From the NCBI GenBank assembly GCA_964017065.1, contig OZ024792.1, positions 628,092 to 692,091 of the forward strand: DNA of 64,000 nucleotides, in the 5' to 3' direction. Each line of letters opens with the position of its first letter. Position 1 is the first letter of the stretch. The notes under the pieces are model-generated. The model did no database searches and was not told the DNA's origin. It saw nothing but the letters and a program-made list of their open reading frames with translations. The DNA is from Haliclona indistincta (Eukaryota; Porifera; Demospongiae; Haplosclerida; Chalinidae). Made by a program: the position numbers and the translations under genes. Below are positions 17,839 to 35,829 of this stretch, piece after piece.

Positions 17839-18423
17839 GGCTACTATACACAACCAGGCTGGCTAGCTAGCAACCCACGAACGTCACTCTGTGTGCCTAA
17901 ACGAAAGAGAAATCAAGATGGCTCAGTCGCAGCAATGGAGTTTGTCACCTCTGAACTGAACACAACGAGAAGCAAACAACAGTCGAGAAAGCCGCAGCAC
18001 AGGTGGCTAGCTAGCTCTGAAGTGATGAGGTGATTCTTGACCAAACCGTGCAGCGAACAGGAAATTGCTACAGATGAATACGATACGAAGCTATCCACGC
18101 GCAAGTCATGAATAATGTACTCTAGGTCTGTGCCTGGACGGGAAGTCATGTGTGTCATGTACAAACACGCTACAATGGTTGGAGTGTTGGCACAGGAAAT
18201 TCCTCTACAATTATTAGAATTTTGAACCTAATAGGAGGTTGTTTGTGAGCATGTGTGCATCCGTAAAGATGAATTATTACACAATATGCACATGCCTGTA
18301 CAAGGAGTCAAAAACAAATCAGGTGAGTTGAGGTATCAAAATGAGAGGTAATGGAGAGATGAGCTAGTGTGTATGTGTTCAGCAGGTAGCAAGCAGTATA
18401 GTAGCATGATGGGGACGAGTGGA
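17839..18423. other. Between calcium pump start and host cell factor stop
   Basis: About 585 bp separate two genes in tandem on the minus strand. It should hold the host cell factor 3' UTR and the pump promoter. No element is clear beyond a GCTAGCTAGC run near 17860-18020. Confidence 0.5.
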
Positions 18424-24143
<5,720 letters not shown>

Positions 24144-24464
24144 TTTGGCCCTGACAAAATGGCCGGCGTAACATCACGTGATGCACATGCTGGGTTAAAA
24201 AATGGCCGGCGCTAGTCACGTGATCTTGACACAAGCAAGATGTATATGTCTACTTCTCTATAGCCATGTATAAACAACAATACCTGTCAGTCTACAACAG
24301 AGAAGTTATAATTATTACCCAATCTTTCCAAGTGAAGTTTAGTACTTCAATCTTTTAGGATATATTTTAACCCTACTCCCACTATATACTTTTAACCCCA
24401 TGCTCAAGTGTCATGGCGACAATGACTGGACGAGCGAGTAGTGCTTGGTAGTGGATGAACTGTA
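24144..24464. promoter_or_regulatory. Bidirectional promoter, host cell factor / coiled-coil gene
   Basis: The 321 bp between two divergent start codons. It contains two TCACGTGA palindromes (24174-24181, 24216-24223), each near an ATGGCCGGCG motif (about 24160 and 24202), in a head-on arrangement. No TATA box is obvious at the expected place for either gene. Confidence 0.65.
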
Positions 24465-26488
24465 ATGGCTAGTCTAGAGAACGATCAGCTGCAGACGTGG
24501 ATTGACCTGCTTAACCGTGCGCCCGAGTCAGTGGACACAGTAGCGGGCCCATCTAGCGGCAGCACTGGAGTGAGAGTGAGCATGAGCACTCCAGTGGGGG
24601 CCCGGACAGCTAGCCGGCTAGAGCGAGGAGGGTCAGACGCCATGAGATCACAGGTAGTGTCGCTATTGAAACAAAAACAAGAACTGCTTCAGCGAGTAAG
24701 GAACTAACTAAATATACATCTCAATACGCATTGTTGTCTATCAGGTACATAGTGAACAGGAAATGAGGAAGAAAGCAGAATATGAGTTGGATGAAATGAA
24801 GAGAAGAGAGAAAGATGAAGGGAAGACTAGAAATGGAGACAGAGATTTTTCTCTACAAGTGAGTTCCTGTGATGCTATGTAATCATGATGATGTATGTGT
24901 GAGTTCTCTTCCAGATCAGCACACTCAGAGCTGCTCTGGACCAGACCACTCAAGAGAAGAGAGCTCTACGTGAAGAGCTCACACGAGAGAGGACCAACTG
25001 CTCAGAGGTCAAAGGTCAGCTGGTCGAGAGTGAGAGTAGGTGTGGCGTATTGGAGCAGCATCTCAGAGACAGAGAGAGGGAGTGTTCTCACCTGACCCAG
25101 GTCAGTTAGCAAGGAGCTATGAAGGCTCATCTTTAAGGCGTGTTCTAGAAATCAGAAGAAGCAGATAAGTTGTCAGCACAAGTGGAGCATCTCAAGGGTC
25201 AGATAGCTCGACTACTCAGGCAACAGAACGCTCCGGAAGACAGCAAGAAGAGAGAGGCAAGTTCTTTCTTGTTTCAATCTTACGGATTCTTGTGAGTTCT
25301 TTTTCTTTCTTGTTTATAGGAGCGTCTCATTCACCATAATGCTGACCTAGCCGGTCTAGTTGCTGCTGCTCGTGGTCGCCAACACTCAATAGAGGGAGAG
25401 GTAGGGTCGCTGAGGAGTAAGATGATCGAACACCAATCCAAGCTGTCGGCAAGTGAAGACAAGGTTGCTCAGCTGAAGAGCGAGAGGGCTGCTCTGATGG
25501 AGCGAGTATCACTGCTGGAGGCCGAGGGAGCTGAAGCAGCCGATGACACCAGGCAAGAACTGGAGTCTGGCGTGATAGAACTGACCAATCAGGTTTGAGC
25601 AATTGAGATTCAAATACTTGACTTTTTGAGGCTAAGTTACTTCTCGTTTTCTCCAGTTAGAGCAGCTTCTTCAGTTGAACCAGCAACTCCAGGAAGAAGT
25701 GATGGAGCTAAGAGGGGACAAGGAGAGGCTGTCATCGTCATTCAGTCAGAGCAGCTCAGCAACAAACCAGCTATCACATGAAAAGGTGACTTGAAAGTGG
25801 GTTTGACAAATTTGTCATTGTTTTGTTTTGGAATAAGAATTAGCACCTTGGTTTGAATAATTATTTGGTTGTGCTAAACTTAGCTTGTTTTCACTATTTG
25901 ACAAGGTAACATTACAGCATCGCTTGCTGAGCACTGAGCAGCAGTTGAAGGCGCTGTCATCAGAGCTGACCAACAAGAGGGAGGAGGAGAGTGAGGCTCG
26001 AGACAAACTACATACCTGTCAGCAGGAACTAGAGGCTCTTAGAGAAGAGCTGATGAACCAGGTACATATGAACTATGTCTCAATTGTTGCTTCTACTTTC
26101 TGCTTACAGACGACTTCTAGTTTAGCTACTATCGAAGGGTTGCAGAGCCAGCTGGCTGACGCCAACAAATCAGCCAATCAGATTACGGCTAAGTTCGATA
26201 CTGCCCAGCACGAGCTACGTTTAGTGCAAGAAGTCAGTATTCGTGAGAGAGAGACGAGATTGAGAGAAGCCGAACGATCGCACCTGGAGCTGAAGCACAA
26301 ACTGGAGAAGACCTCACAAGAGAAGAAAGTACTGTTGAGCAAACTAGAAGCAATGAAGGCTGAGTGTGGTAGATTGTGGACAAGTGAGTGCTAGGAATAA
26401 TAATTTGAGCGCAATGACTGATGGATGATCGATGAGCATGATTCTCACAATAATAGAATCCCTTAAATTATGCTCTGTGGTGATATTT

Positions 26489-26541
<53 letters not shown>

Positions 26542-27325
26542 GCTTGTTCCAAGAAGGAGGAGGAGCGTAGCAGTCTCCATCGTCAGTTGACTCACCTGCA
26601 GAAGGAGAGAGCGTCCCATGAAGCCAAGATGGTGACTGTCACAGCAGAACTGACCAGCTCAAGTGACAAGAACGCACAGCTCAAGAGACAGCTGAGGTGA
26701 GTCACACTCCGCATCTTGTGAGGTCATGATGTTGTTCTTGCTCAATAGTGAATTGCAATTCTCTCAGACTCATTCCCGAGGGCAGGTTGAGAACCTGTCC
26801 GCTCAACTGGTTGAACAAGCTCGCCAGTTAGAGGTATGCGAAGGTGAGAAGAAGCAGTTTCAGACGAGAGTTAAGAAACTAGAGAGGTACAGGAAGAACA
26901 ATCTTACAAACTACTGTTATGTTACATGTATATCTTACAGCAAGCTTCATGAGATGGCGTTACAACATGAACTGACATCTTCTAAACTCCAGGACAGCAT
27001 GAGAAAGATGGCGGGAGACTACAGCTCCACTTTAGCTAACTTGCAAAAAGTACAGACAGAGAAGCACACCCTTGAGCGGCAGCTGTCATCCCGACAGGTT
27101 GAGATGGATGGTATGAGAGAGAAGGTTAGAGTACTAGAGGACGAGAGAGTGGTTGCTAGGAGACGAGACAAGGAATTGGTTGAACTGGAGAACAGCATGT
27201 CGACAATGAGAGAGGTGAGTAGGTGTGGCTGTTACTATTTATAGTAACCACTATTTTGCCTTATTAGGAGCTGGACAGTCTTGTGATGACCAATACCGGC
27301 ATACGTAACTCCACCCTGCTCTCAC

Positions 27326-27394
<69 letters not shown>

Positions 27395-30170
27395 TGTGTG
27401 GGTGTGCTTGTTTGCTTGCTTGCATAGAGTGCTCTCTTTCTCTCAGACTCACCAGGGGCTCAGGGACAAGCTCTCTATTCTACAGCAGCAACTCGACAAT
27501 AGTCTTGCCCTGTCTGAAGGCAATGGTCCAGCTAGCTCTCACTCACTCAGCCAGCTCGGTGACACGCTGTCTCCTCCTACTCTTCCTATCAGAAAGACTC
27601 GCTCTCTCTCACCAGTACCGTGCAATCTAGCAGCCTCACCCACTCACGATTCATCCTCTGCATCACAGGAATCCCCTCGTGTCTCTGAGTCTCCATCTAC
27701 TGATGCTCTTCACCTCAAGCAGAAGTTAGCTGAAGCACGCCAGACATGTCTTAAACTGAACCAGCAGCACTCTCGGACTGAACTATCTCGTATGCAAGGG
27801 TCACTCCAAGCACTCATCAAGATCCAAGAACATCTTACTCATGAAAACCAATCTCTATCAAAGACATTCTCTACAATGGAGGCAGAGAAAGAGGCTCTTC
27901 AACAAGAATCCAACGCACTGCGTATGAAGCTATCTAGACTTGAAGAGAAGCTAACCAAGCTGACGACAGAGATGACAACCCTTGAGGAGAAAATATGGAA
28001 TGAACTTGATGGAGCATTAGGCAGACCACACGCTGGGGCTGACACATTCACACAACTACAGGAGACTGCTCTGAGCATGGCTGCTTCCTGGAGGAGGCTG
28101 AAGGGTGAGGTGGAGACCTTAACAGAGCAGCTATCATCAGTAGAGGAGGAGAGAGAGACTAGGAGAGAGGAGTTGAAGGCATTTCAAGAGAAGCACTCTG
28201 CGCTACATGAGGAGGTTGCTATGGCGCAGGATGAGGTGAAGGAGAGAGAGAAGGTGATCAGAGAGAGGGAGGACACAGTAACCAGACTAGAGCAACTGCT
28301 GGAGGAAGAGCGACACAAGGTAGACAAGGAGAGAGAGAGGATCACACAAGACACAGACAGAGCTAAGAGAACACTTGACACACAGTATCAGGTGATTGGT
28401 CACATGACTACTATGGTAACTATATCACACTCTCTTGTGTAGGCTAAAATATCAGTGCTGAAGAGCAACCTAGTGTCTCGTGAAGAGGACATGGCTCTGC
28501 TTGAATCCAAGCACAAACTGTTACTAGCCGAGCTGGATCAGAAAGGTCAACAGCTTGCTACAATGACAGAGAAGCTAGCCGGCATGACTAAAGAGCTCAA
28601 GATGTGTGAAGAGGTCATGAGATTGGAGAGTCAGGAGATAGGAGCAGAGTCGAAGCGACAAGCGACTGATCTAGCTAGACTTCGTGAGGAGTTGGCTGAA
28701 GTTAAGGAGTCATACAGCCTATCGGAGGGTGTGGTTGATATGGAGGAGGTGAAGGACTGTGAGGAGAGCGTACTACAGCTGCAAGCCGAGATTGAAATGT
28801 TGAGAGGGAAGAAGGAGATCATGGAACAGTACATCCAGACTAACAAGGAGGAAGAGGAGGATGAATGGATGAAGGAGAACGAGCAGATAGTGCTGGACAA
28901 CGAGGGCCTCATGGTGGAGAACAGTGAGCTGAGACAAGAGATAGCTACCTTGAGAGAGAGCGCTGCAGAGGTGCAGGATGAGGTAGAGAGGCTGGCGCTA
29001 CAGCTCGGAGAAGAGGAGAAGGAGAGAGAGAACAGAGTCCACCAGCTGGAGAATCAGTTTAAACAACAACTTGAGAATGAAGTGAGGATCAGCACTGTTT
29101 GATTGCATGATATGTGCCGTATCTAATAGGTGTTGAAGACACGGTTGGGACTGGAGGAGTGTCAGTTGTCCCTTCAGCGACAGTGTGCTGTGCTCGAGGC
29201 TGAGCTAGACACGCTGAGACTGAGAGAAGAGGGGAGAGAGAAACAGAGAGAGCAACTGATGGTAGAGATGGCCGATCTGAGGGTGAAGCTGCAGTCAACT
29301 CAGCAACAGCATCAAGAAGAGATGGAACACCTTCAGTACGAGACAAAGGACAGGTGGGTACAACTGTGTGTGCTGCGTGATAAGACAAGTAGAGACATTT
29401 CTACTTAACTACATGTCTGACTCTGTATTGAAATTCTGCTCAAATTTTGACGTTTGTGAGTAACATCTCAAACAACGATGGAGTGATTGTGTTAGTACAA
29501 TTTAAAAAATAATGAATCTGTATATCACACTATCTACCAGCTGGTCGTGTACTAGGTGAGCATTAGATTCCTTCTCTCTCTCTTGTGTATTAGGGAGTCG
29601 GCTCTAACCAGACTGCAGTCTGCACTAGATGAAGCTATAGCTGAGAGAGAGACACTAGAGGCTCACTTGAACGAGAGTACTCGCAGCTCTGACTCATCAC
29701 TCAACTCTAGTGTGACCAAGAAGGTGAGCCACCACCACCACCACCACCAGCATCTGTACTACATGTTGATGCACAGGTTGACAAGATGAAAGCTAAACTG
29801 AAACAACAAGTGACACAAGCTAACCATCTTAGAACAAAATTAGGTTCGACCTGTGAACCATTGTCAAACATGTACATCTGTCTTGCCTCACTCACTCACT
29901 CACATACACACTCACTCATTCACTCACTCACTTACTCACCACCCACCCACTCATTCAACCACCCTCTCACTTGCCCACCTACTCACTCTCTCCCTTCTCT
30001 TAGGGTATGCGTTGTCTGAAGTGCGTCTTCATCGTCAGCTAAAGGGAGAGCTAGAGAATCAAGTAGTCATGCTGCAAGAGGCTCTGACTGAGTCTCAACA
30101 GCAGAATAAAGTGTGCCTCACTCAACTACAGATGGCTACTAACATAGGCAGAGAGAAACTATTACCATAG
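24465..30170 (+). CDS. Long coiled-coil protein, about 1418 residues, family not recognised
   Basis: Eighteen exons (24465-24695, 24745-24858, 24915-25100, 25149-25256, 25320-25592, 25657-25785, 25918-26061, 26110-26383, 26543-26696, 26749-26886, 26941-27214, 27268-27327, 27447-28391, 28443-29081, 29130-29353, 29594-29723, 29777-29843, 30004-30170) keep frame to a stop. Exon 7 may instead start at 25906 (plus four residues). Residues 1-75 are Ser/Gly/Thr-rich and probably disordered. Almost all the rest is Glu/Lys/Arg/Leu heptads, with a Ser/Pro-rich break (RKTRSLSPVP region) near residue 730. There is no signal peptide or membrane segment. Such proteins are usually centrosomal, Golgi or cytoskeletal tethers; I cannot choose. 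The intron after exon 4 uses a GC donor (GAG|GCAAGT). Confidence 0.85.
26490..26540. repeat. (CT)n microsatellite
   Basis: CT repeat on the coding strand running directly into the acceptor TCTCTAG of coiled-coil exon 9. Confidence 0.95.
27328..27392. repeat. (GT)n microsatellite
   Basis: It starts at the donor itself (CAG|GTGTGTGT) of coiled-coil exon 12. Confidence 0.95.
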
Positions 30171-31340
30171 CAACACATTCATTGTAAATATCACACGCAT
30201 CATTCATTCTCCGATTTATGTGACATAAGATAATTTTTACAAATAAAATTGCATTTAAGCTAGCACGTGTGTAGGCGCATGCGCAAATACACGTGGCTAA
30301 GAAGTAAACCGTCTCTTGCACTAGCTAGCTAGCTTGTGTTGGCGTCAAGAGTACTCTTGCTGGCGTGCCGCTGGATCAGTTTCAATCTCGAAGACCATAC
30401 GAGTGAGGTAAATTTAGATTAATGAAGTCTTAGCTTGTTTGTCATTTTGTTATTCGCTATACAGCTGAGGTTTATAATATGACGGTCGATCTTGGGCCAT
30501 GTTAACGTTGCTGCTATCAAGCTCTTTTACACCCGGCCGGACGAGGCTCAAGTCAGCGATATCAGTATGCAGGTCAGTGTCTAGAGAGCTAGAGGTGATC
30601 TTTCCTGAGTTACCAGTGATGAGCCCTGCACCATAAATTATGTGGCTCTAGTGCTGCTAACGTTCAGTCTGATATATTGTTATGAAGTGTCTATATATTG
30701 CACTAAGCTAGGGCCTACTGGTTTCACATTGCATAGAGTAGACTACATTCATTTGAAGGAGGGTTGTACCACATGCTGATGCCCTGTAGATTGTGATGCA
30801 CATGTAAATAATTATTGCTCTTTATCTAGTGCATAGCATTGCAGCAGTGCTTTTATATCACAAACTGGGCAAACTCAGGGTGTTGCTACAACATCAGTGC
30901 AGTGTGCTCCGTGTATTGCTACGCCACTGAGTGCCTCAGGGAATTATGCTAAGAACACCAGCACCAGCTAGGTATGTCTCTGTTAGCAGTTAGCTCAGAT
31001 TGATGGTTATCTTTGGTAATTTCAGTGTCCTTGTGAGAGGTTGATCAACTAATTGATTATGCACGGCTACAATAATAACAAGAAGCTATCATGCCCTTCA
31101 AGATACTTCACCTCCTGACAGGAGAGAGAGAGGTCACTGCATTTTACTGTCTTACACTAAAACTACAAATTGTGATACAGCAGAGCATGTCATGTCATGT
31201 AACAATGTATTAGTATTGTGTAAATATGACCAGATCTGAACAATGGCTTGTACCATCATATTGTACAGCATGTCTTCTCTTGTTCCCATGTAATGTAATA
31301 TATTGTGTAACTTTCTGCTCAATAATCGATATTCATCTTG
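30171..31340. other. 3' flank of the coiled-coil gene, no gene seen
   Basis: No supported exon. Parts of this flank recur, decayed, at 34100-34410, so it took part in the duplication described there. Confidence 0.5.
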
Positions 31341-31348
31341 TCTGCAGT

Positions 31349-32205
31349 CTCTTGGTCAAGGTGTTCTCACGTTCGACAAACCGGCACCACAACTTGCCAG
31401 GTTTCTTGCTCTCTGTGTGCATGATGTGTTGTCAAGACTGCCAGATCTTCTTGCGTGTGTCACCTCATCGTACGGGTCCATTCTTAGGATTGACTCAACA
31501 AAGAAGGTGACCAAGAAGCTCTCTGGAGCTCTAATTGGGCCACCAACATTGGCAACGAGAGAGGAGACATCATTCAGTGTGCTTCAGAAGGAATGGAGTC
31601 AGATGGCTGATGGCATTATGGATTGGTATGAACCTGCAAATCAACCTCTACTGATCGATATTGCTGTGCTGTGGATGGACCTGGTCGATACAAGTCACTG
31701 TTTGACCACTGGCCAACTCTATTGGTTCGCCTCGACATCTGGCACTTTATGAGGAGGCTTGCTGTTACCACCGAGTCTCACCCACTCTATGGTACTTTCT
31801 TGTCACGCCTGTCCTCCTGCATAGTAGGATGTCGACGTTCTCCTTGAAGCCAAGCGTGCTGAGCTAAGCAAGGATGGAGTTCCCAATCCTTCTGAGGCTG
31901 CTGCAAAGCTGCTGTGGCATCCAATTGCAAGGAGCTCCACTCATCCAAGGAGCAACTCCAATGTCTCATACAACTGAGTGGCGGTGTCGTAAGGCTGCTG
32001 CTAGCGCTGGCATTGCTGCCTCTACAACTACTTCCGCTGTTGCGCCTAAGCCAAGAAAGGCCTATTCATGTCGCATCTGTAAGCAACCAATGAACAAGCA
32101 GACTGGACATACCCAGATACTGTCCAAATGAAGCTGGTCAGGTGTTGCATGAAGAATGGCTTCAGAACAAAAAGCACAGGCAGCTTCCAGGTCACAGGGG
32201 CAGTA
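31349..32205 (+). pseudogene. Decayed transposon-type gene with C-terminal zinc ribbon
   Basis: The first open stretch contains LARFLALCVHDVL and RIDSTKKVTKKLSG. The frame then shifts near 31650, and the next recognisable stretch is GRYKSLFDHWPTLLVRLDIW followed by HFMRRLAVTTESHPLYG and LSRLSSCI. After another break come LLEAKRAELSKDGVPNPSEAA, then CRICKQPMNKQTGHTQ and, shifted once more, YCPNEAGQVLHEEW. Together this resembles a large transposon-like family (proteins with DUF6729-type zinc regions and a DSTKKVVKKL core) seen in cnidarians, sponges and lancelets. At least three frameshifts mean it is not functional as read. The family call is from memory of its motifs and is moderate. Confidence 0.55.
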
Positions 32206-32449
32206 AATGTAAGCACACACTAGACATTTATTCTCATATTTACTCTCTCTCTCTCTCTCTCTCTCCTCCATTTACATTTAGGTATTATCTACTTCTTTGG
32301 GTGCTACTGTGTTTGAGATATTGCTGTGGTCAAGACTCTACTAGCTCCATCCTGTGTACGTGTGATTGAGTGAATGTGTGCGTGCTCATGTGTGTGTGTG
32401 TGCACTGTTGTGCCGTGTCAGGTACACACACTATTTGATATGACAGAAT

Positions 32450-32990
32450 GTGGCATGGTCAAATCAGTGGTCTTCGGACCCCTGTCGTTATGGATGGAAT
32501 GTGCTGTGGTCTTCGGACCACTTGGCTTAGCTGTGATCTTCGGATTCGGCCGTTCCTGTCGTTATGGTTGACATAGATGGAATGTGCTGTGGTCTTCGGA
32601 CCGCTTGGCTTAGCTGTGATCTTCGGATTCGGCCGTTCCTGTCGTTATGGTTGACATAGATGGAATGTGCTGTGGTCTTCGGACCGCTTGGCTTAGCTGT
32701 GATCTTCGGATTCGGCCGTTCCTGTCGTTATGGTTGACATAGATGGAATGTGCTGTGGTCTTCGGACCGCTTGGCTTAGCTGTGATCTTCGGATTCGGCC
32801 GTTCCTGTCGTTATGGTTGACATAGATGGAATGTGCTGTGGTCTTCGGACCGCTTGGCTTAGCTGTGATCTTCGGATTCGGCCGTTCCTGCATGTGTCGT
32901 TATGGATTGGATGACATAGATGGAATGTGCTGTGGTCTTCGGACCACTTGGCTGTGCGTGATCTTCGGATCTGCCATTCCTGTTTGTATG
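32450..32990. repeat. 83-bp minisatellite, about six copies
   Basis: Tandem units start CATAGATGGAATGTGCTGTG at 32572, 32655, 32738 and 32821 (exactly 83 bp apart), with diverged copies at both ends (one spaced 94 bp). Internal motif TGTGGTCTTCGGACC. The units are not a multiple of three and no gene is implied. Confidence 0.95.
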
Positions 32991-33629
32991 TCTCTATCGA
33001 CCCGTCACTGTTGTTATACACGCATGTACACACATGATGTGGAATATTGTGCAACTTTAATCCACTTTTTCTCTATACACATGCACAACATTGGAGCTTG
33101 CTGTAGGTCTCAAAGCAGCATTGTGTGGTTACACAAGGAGTTGCTCAAACTATTTTTGGGGTGGAACAAGTGCTCCCTCCTCGTGGGCCACCCTGGGGTT
33201 CCTTGGAATGCTAATGCACTTACATTTCTTATTTATCTCAAGATTTTTGAAGAGATATTGTTGATATTTGATTTTTATCTCAAGATTTTTGAAGAGAAAA
33301 TTGTTGATGTTTGATTTTTATCTTTTTAATCACAAATATTAAAAAATTAAACAAAAATTGCTTGCGTGTACGCATAAAAAAATCACTGCAGATAAGAGCT
33401 GGTTGGCATGGCGCAGCATTGCTTGTGCTCTAGAATTTAATAGCTATGATGAAAGTTTCTGTGATATACTTCCATTCTTTTGCTGCTCTAATCTCACTCT
33501 GACCATACTCCTCCTCTCTTCATGCAGCTGCTGCTCTCTCTTCCTTTTCCTCTTTCTGTTCTTCACTTCTTTTTACTTGATTCTTGATACTCTTCCAGTG
33601 CCTTTATTTGCTTTGTCATTCACCTCCCC

Positions 33630-33722
33630 CTAGCTCCTGGTCGGCAGTCACCTTCCCCTAGCTCCTGGTCGGCAGTCACCTTCCCCTAGCTCTTGGCTGG
33701 CAGTCACCTTCCCCCTCCTGGA
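33630..33722. repeat. Short tandem repeat, three copies of about 31 bp
   Basis: Three consecutive units contain CCCCTAGCTCCTGGTCGGCA, the third slightly diverged. Confidence 0.9.
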
Positions 33723-33924
33723 AGTATTGCACTGTCAGCCCATATCAATCTATAGTGATCAATGATCAATTGGCTGGTTTTAACTTAAAAGTGAAATATT
33801 GTAGTCTAGTAATTACTATAATATTGACCCTTCATGTAACCAGCTCCGACAGACTGCTACCCTCACTTCTGGTACTACCCGTCACCACATCTTGAAATAA
33901 CATTATAGGTATGGTATGTTGTAC

Positions 33925-34410
33925 CCTCCCTTCTCCATCTTAGGGTACGTGTTGTGTGACGTCAGCATGAAGGGAAAACTGGAGAACCAAGGCGATTATT
34001 GTGCGTCTCAACAGCAGAATGGAGTTTTCAACTATAGATGGCTAGTAGCACGCAGGCAGAGACACTATTGTCCTAGCACTCAACAAATAATAATTACTAT
34101 CACACATTAGTCATTTTCAAATTTATGTGACATGTCAGGGTTTATGTTGATATCATTCCTGTATGTGTGCTACATTGAGTAGGCACTGAACTATTAACAC
34201 ATGGGTTGGTGCCTGCAGTTGAGGTTTAAGCCAACATTGCTGTTGGAAAGTAGTAGTCTACTCTTTGTGCTGCTGTGCTAATCTTGCTTAGTTCTACATT
34301 TCAAGAGGTTGACCAACTCACTGATCAACAGTGTGGCACGTCTGAGTTAATAGCATATTCTAATCCAGCATAAGAGTAGTCATTTCTACTGACAGGAGAG
34401 GTCAGAATAA
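33925..34410 (+). pseudogene. Decayed copy of the last exon and 3' flank of the coiled-coil gene
   Basis: 33940-34075 matches 30000-30170 (TCTTAGGGTA, then GTCTCAACAGCAGAAT, GATGGCTA and AGGCAGAGA), with small indels that destroy the frame. Downstream pieces such as TTATGTGACAT and GAGGTTGA.CAACT match the flank at 30215 and 31041. Hence a tandem duplication with later deletions, about 4 kb apart in the same orientation. Confidence 0.8.
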
Positions 34411-34650
34411 CACGGTCTATCAGAATTACCCAGCAGACTATAGGCTACGCGTCTTGATACTGCGCCTACTATGGGCTACGTCTTGATAATGCGCGTTCTG
34501 TAGCGCCTACTGCGCGTTCTTCAGCGCGCGCTGTATGCGCATCAATGACAAAATTTTGTTTTTGAAGTCAAATTTTAAACTTTTTGAAAACAAAAATCTA
34601 GTGTAACAATATTTTTAGCACTTTAAGTGCCTAAAAATTCATTTTTGAAG

Positions 34651-34752
34651 AAAAAATTGGAACGCTTCACGAATTTGCGTGTCATCCTTGCGCAGGGGCC
34701 ATGCTAATCTTCTCTGTATCGATCCAATTTTAGTATGTGTAGTGCTTTGCAC
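34651..34752 (-). ncRNA. U6: U6 spliceosomal snRNA
   Basis: The minus strand matches the conserved U6 core: a 5' hairpin GTGCAAAGCAC, ACATACTAAAATTGGA, the ACAGAGA box (GATACAGAGAAGATTAGC), the region pairing with U4 and forming the internal stem loop (ATGGCCCCTGCGCAAGGATG, then ACACGCAAATTCGTGAAGCG), and TTCCAATTTTTT as the polymerase III terminator. U6 forms the catalytic core of the spliceosome. The ACAGAGA and AGC triad positions are intact. The 5' stem differs from the vertebrate sequence but still forms. Only one copy is in this window. Confidence 0.95.
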
Positions 34753-34776
34753 TACATTAGTATATAGGTACAGACC

Positions 34777-34785
34777 TCATTTATA
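34777..34785 (-). promoter_or_regulatory. TATA box of the U6 gene
   Basis: CTATAAATG on the minus strand lies 25-33 bases upstream of the U6 5' end, the position required for polymerase III type 3 promoters. A PSE should lie near 34800-34820 but its sponge consensus is not known to me. Confidence 0.7.
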
Positions 34786-35829
34786 GTAGAAGATCAAACT
34801 GTCTTCGTAATAGTGGGGACGTCGGCGCTATGGTTAGCTATTATTACCGCTTCGATGTACTAATAAAATTTAATTGAACGTTTCCCACCAACCCACTAGT
34901 ACTATGCAATTTGTTCCAAATGTTTCATGGGGAGAAGATTGCTCGGCACTACACTACGCGTATACGAGAGATCGAGAGAGCATCACGTGCGATCATGTGA
35001 TCCATCCCACACATTTCTCGTTACCCATTTTTACGTGTAGAGGGGTGTCCTCCCGCCGCTAAAGTTTAGGCGGCCATGTCATCGCTCTCTCTCATGTCAT
35101 TATCTCTTCATTATAGTCCCATCATTCCCATGCAGTTTCATTCAGATGCAGGCGCATAATGATACAGTAAACATGGTGGTTTCGTGTTTCCTTGCACGTT
35201 CTCCATGATGGTCTGCATAGCGCTCTAGCATGTTTCCTTTTCCTGCTACAGACGTTCATATTTTGATTAGCTCAAACAGGTAACCGTCACCTCAAGTTCG
35301 GTAATAGTTACTGATCCATTTGGTGGCTAGCGAGATCCTGGCATGTTCTGAGCCCTGGATTGAAACCCAACTGCTTAGTTGAAGCATGTACGTATGTCAA
35401 CTGTGTTTACATGTCAGTGCTGGAAGTCTAGCAATCAATCACATGAGTGTCTATAGCAGATGAGCAAGACAAAGGGCATGCATGGAATGAATTGCTAAAT
35501 CAAATCATGAAAATGATTGAAAGAGCATCACGTGCGATCATGTGATCCAGTTACTATAGCGTAACTGTTAATGTGAGTAAGCGATCATGTGATCCAGTTA
35601 CTATAACGTAACTGTTAATGTGAGTAAGCGAGTTTCAGCTGACAAGTGCCTGGAAGGCGGATAGTCAATCAGTCACACAGTGACTAGTGCACGAAAGTGG
35701 AGAGAAAGTTGGGTGTGGGTATCAAGCGGGCCAGTAACATCGTGTCAGTTGCCACTATGGCTTGGGAAGTTACATTACAGAACCAGTCTTTATATCAAAA
35801 AAATCTTTACATCAATATTTAAAATTAAT
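34786..35829. other. Between U6 and ankyrin gene 3' end; small tandem duplication
   Basis: No gene seen. 35538-35632 is a direct duplication of about 47 bp (GCGATCATGTGATCCAGTTA repeated). CATCACGTGCGATCATGTGA occurs at about 34980 and again at about 35526. Confidence 0.6.

Noticed and set aside
32693..33054. Repeat protein with RRSQLSQAVRRPQH units
   Set aside because: The 83-bp repeat shifts frame each copy; there is no start context or conservation.
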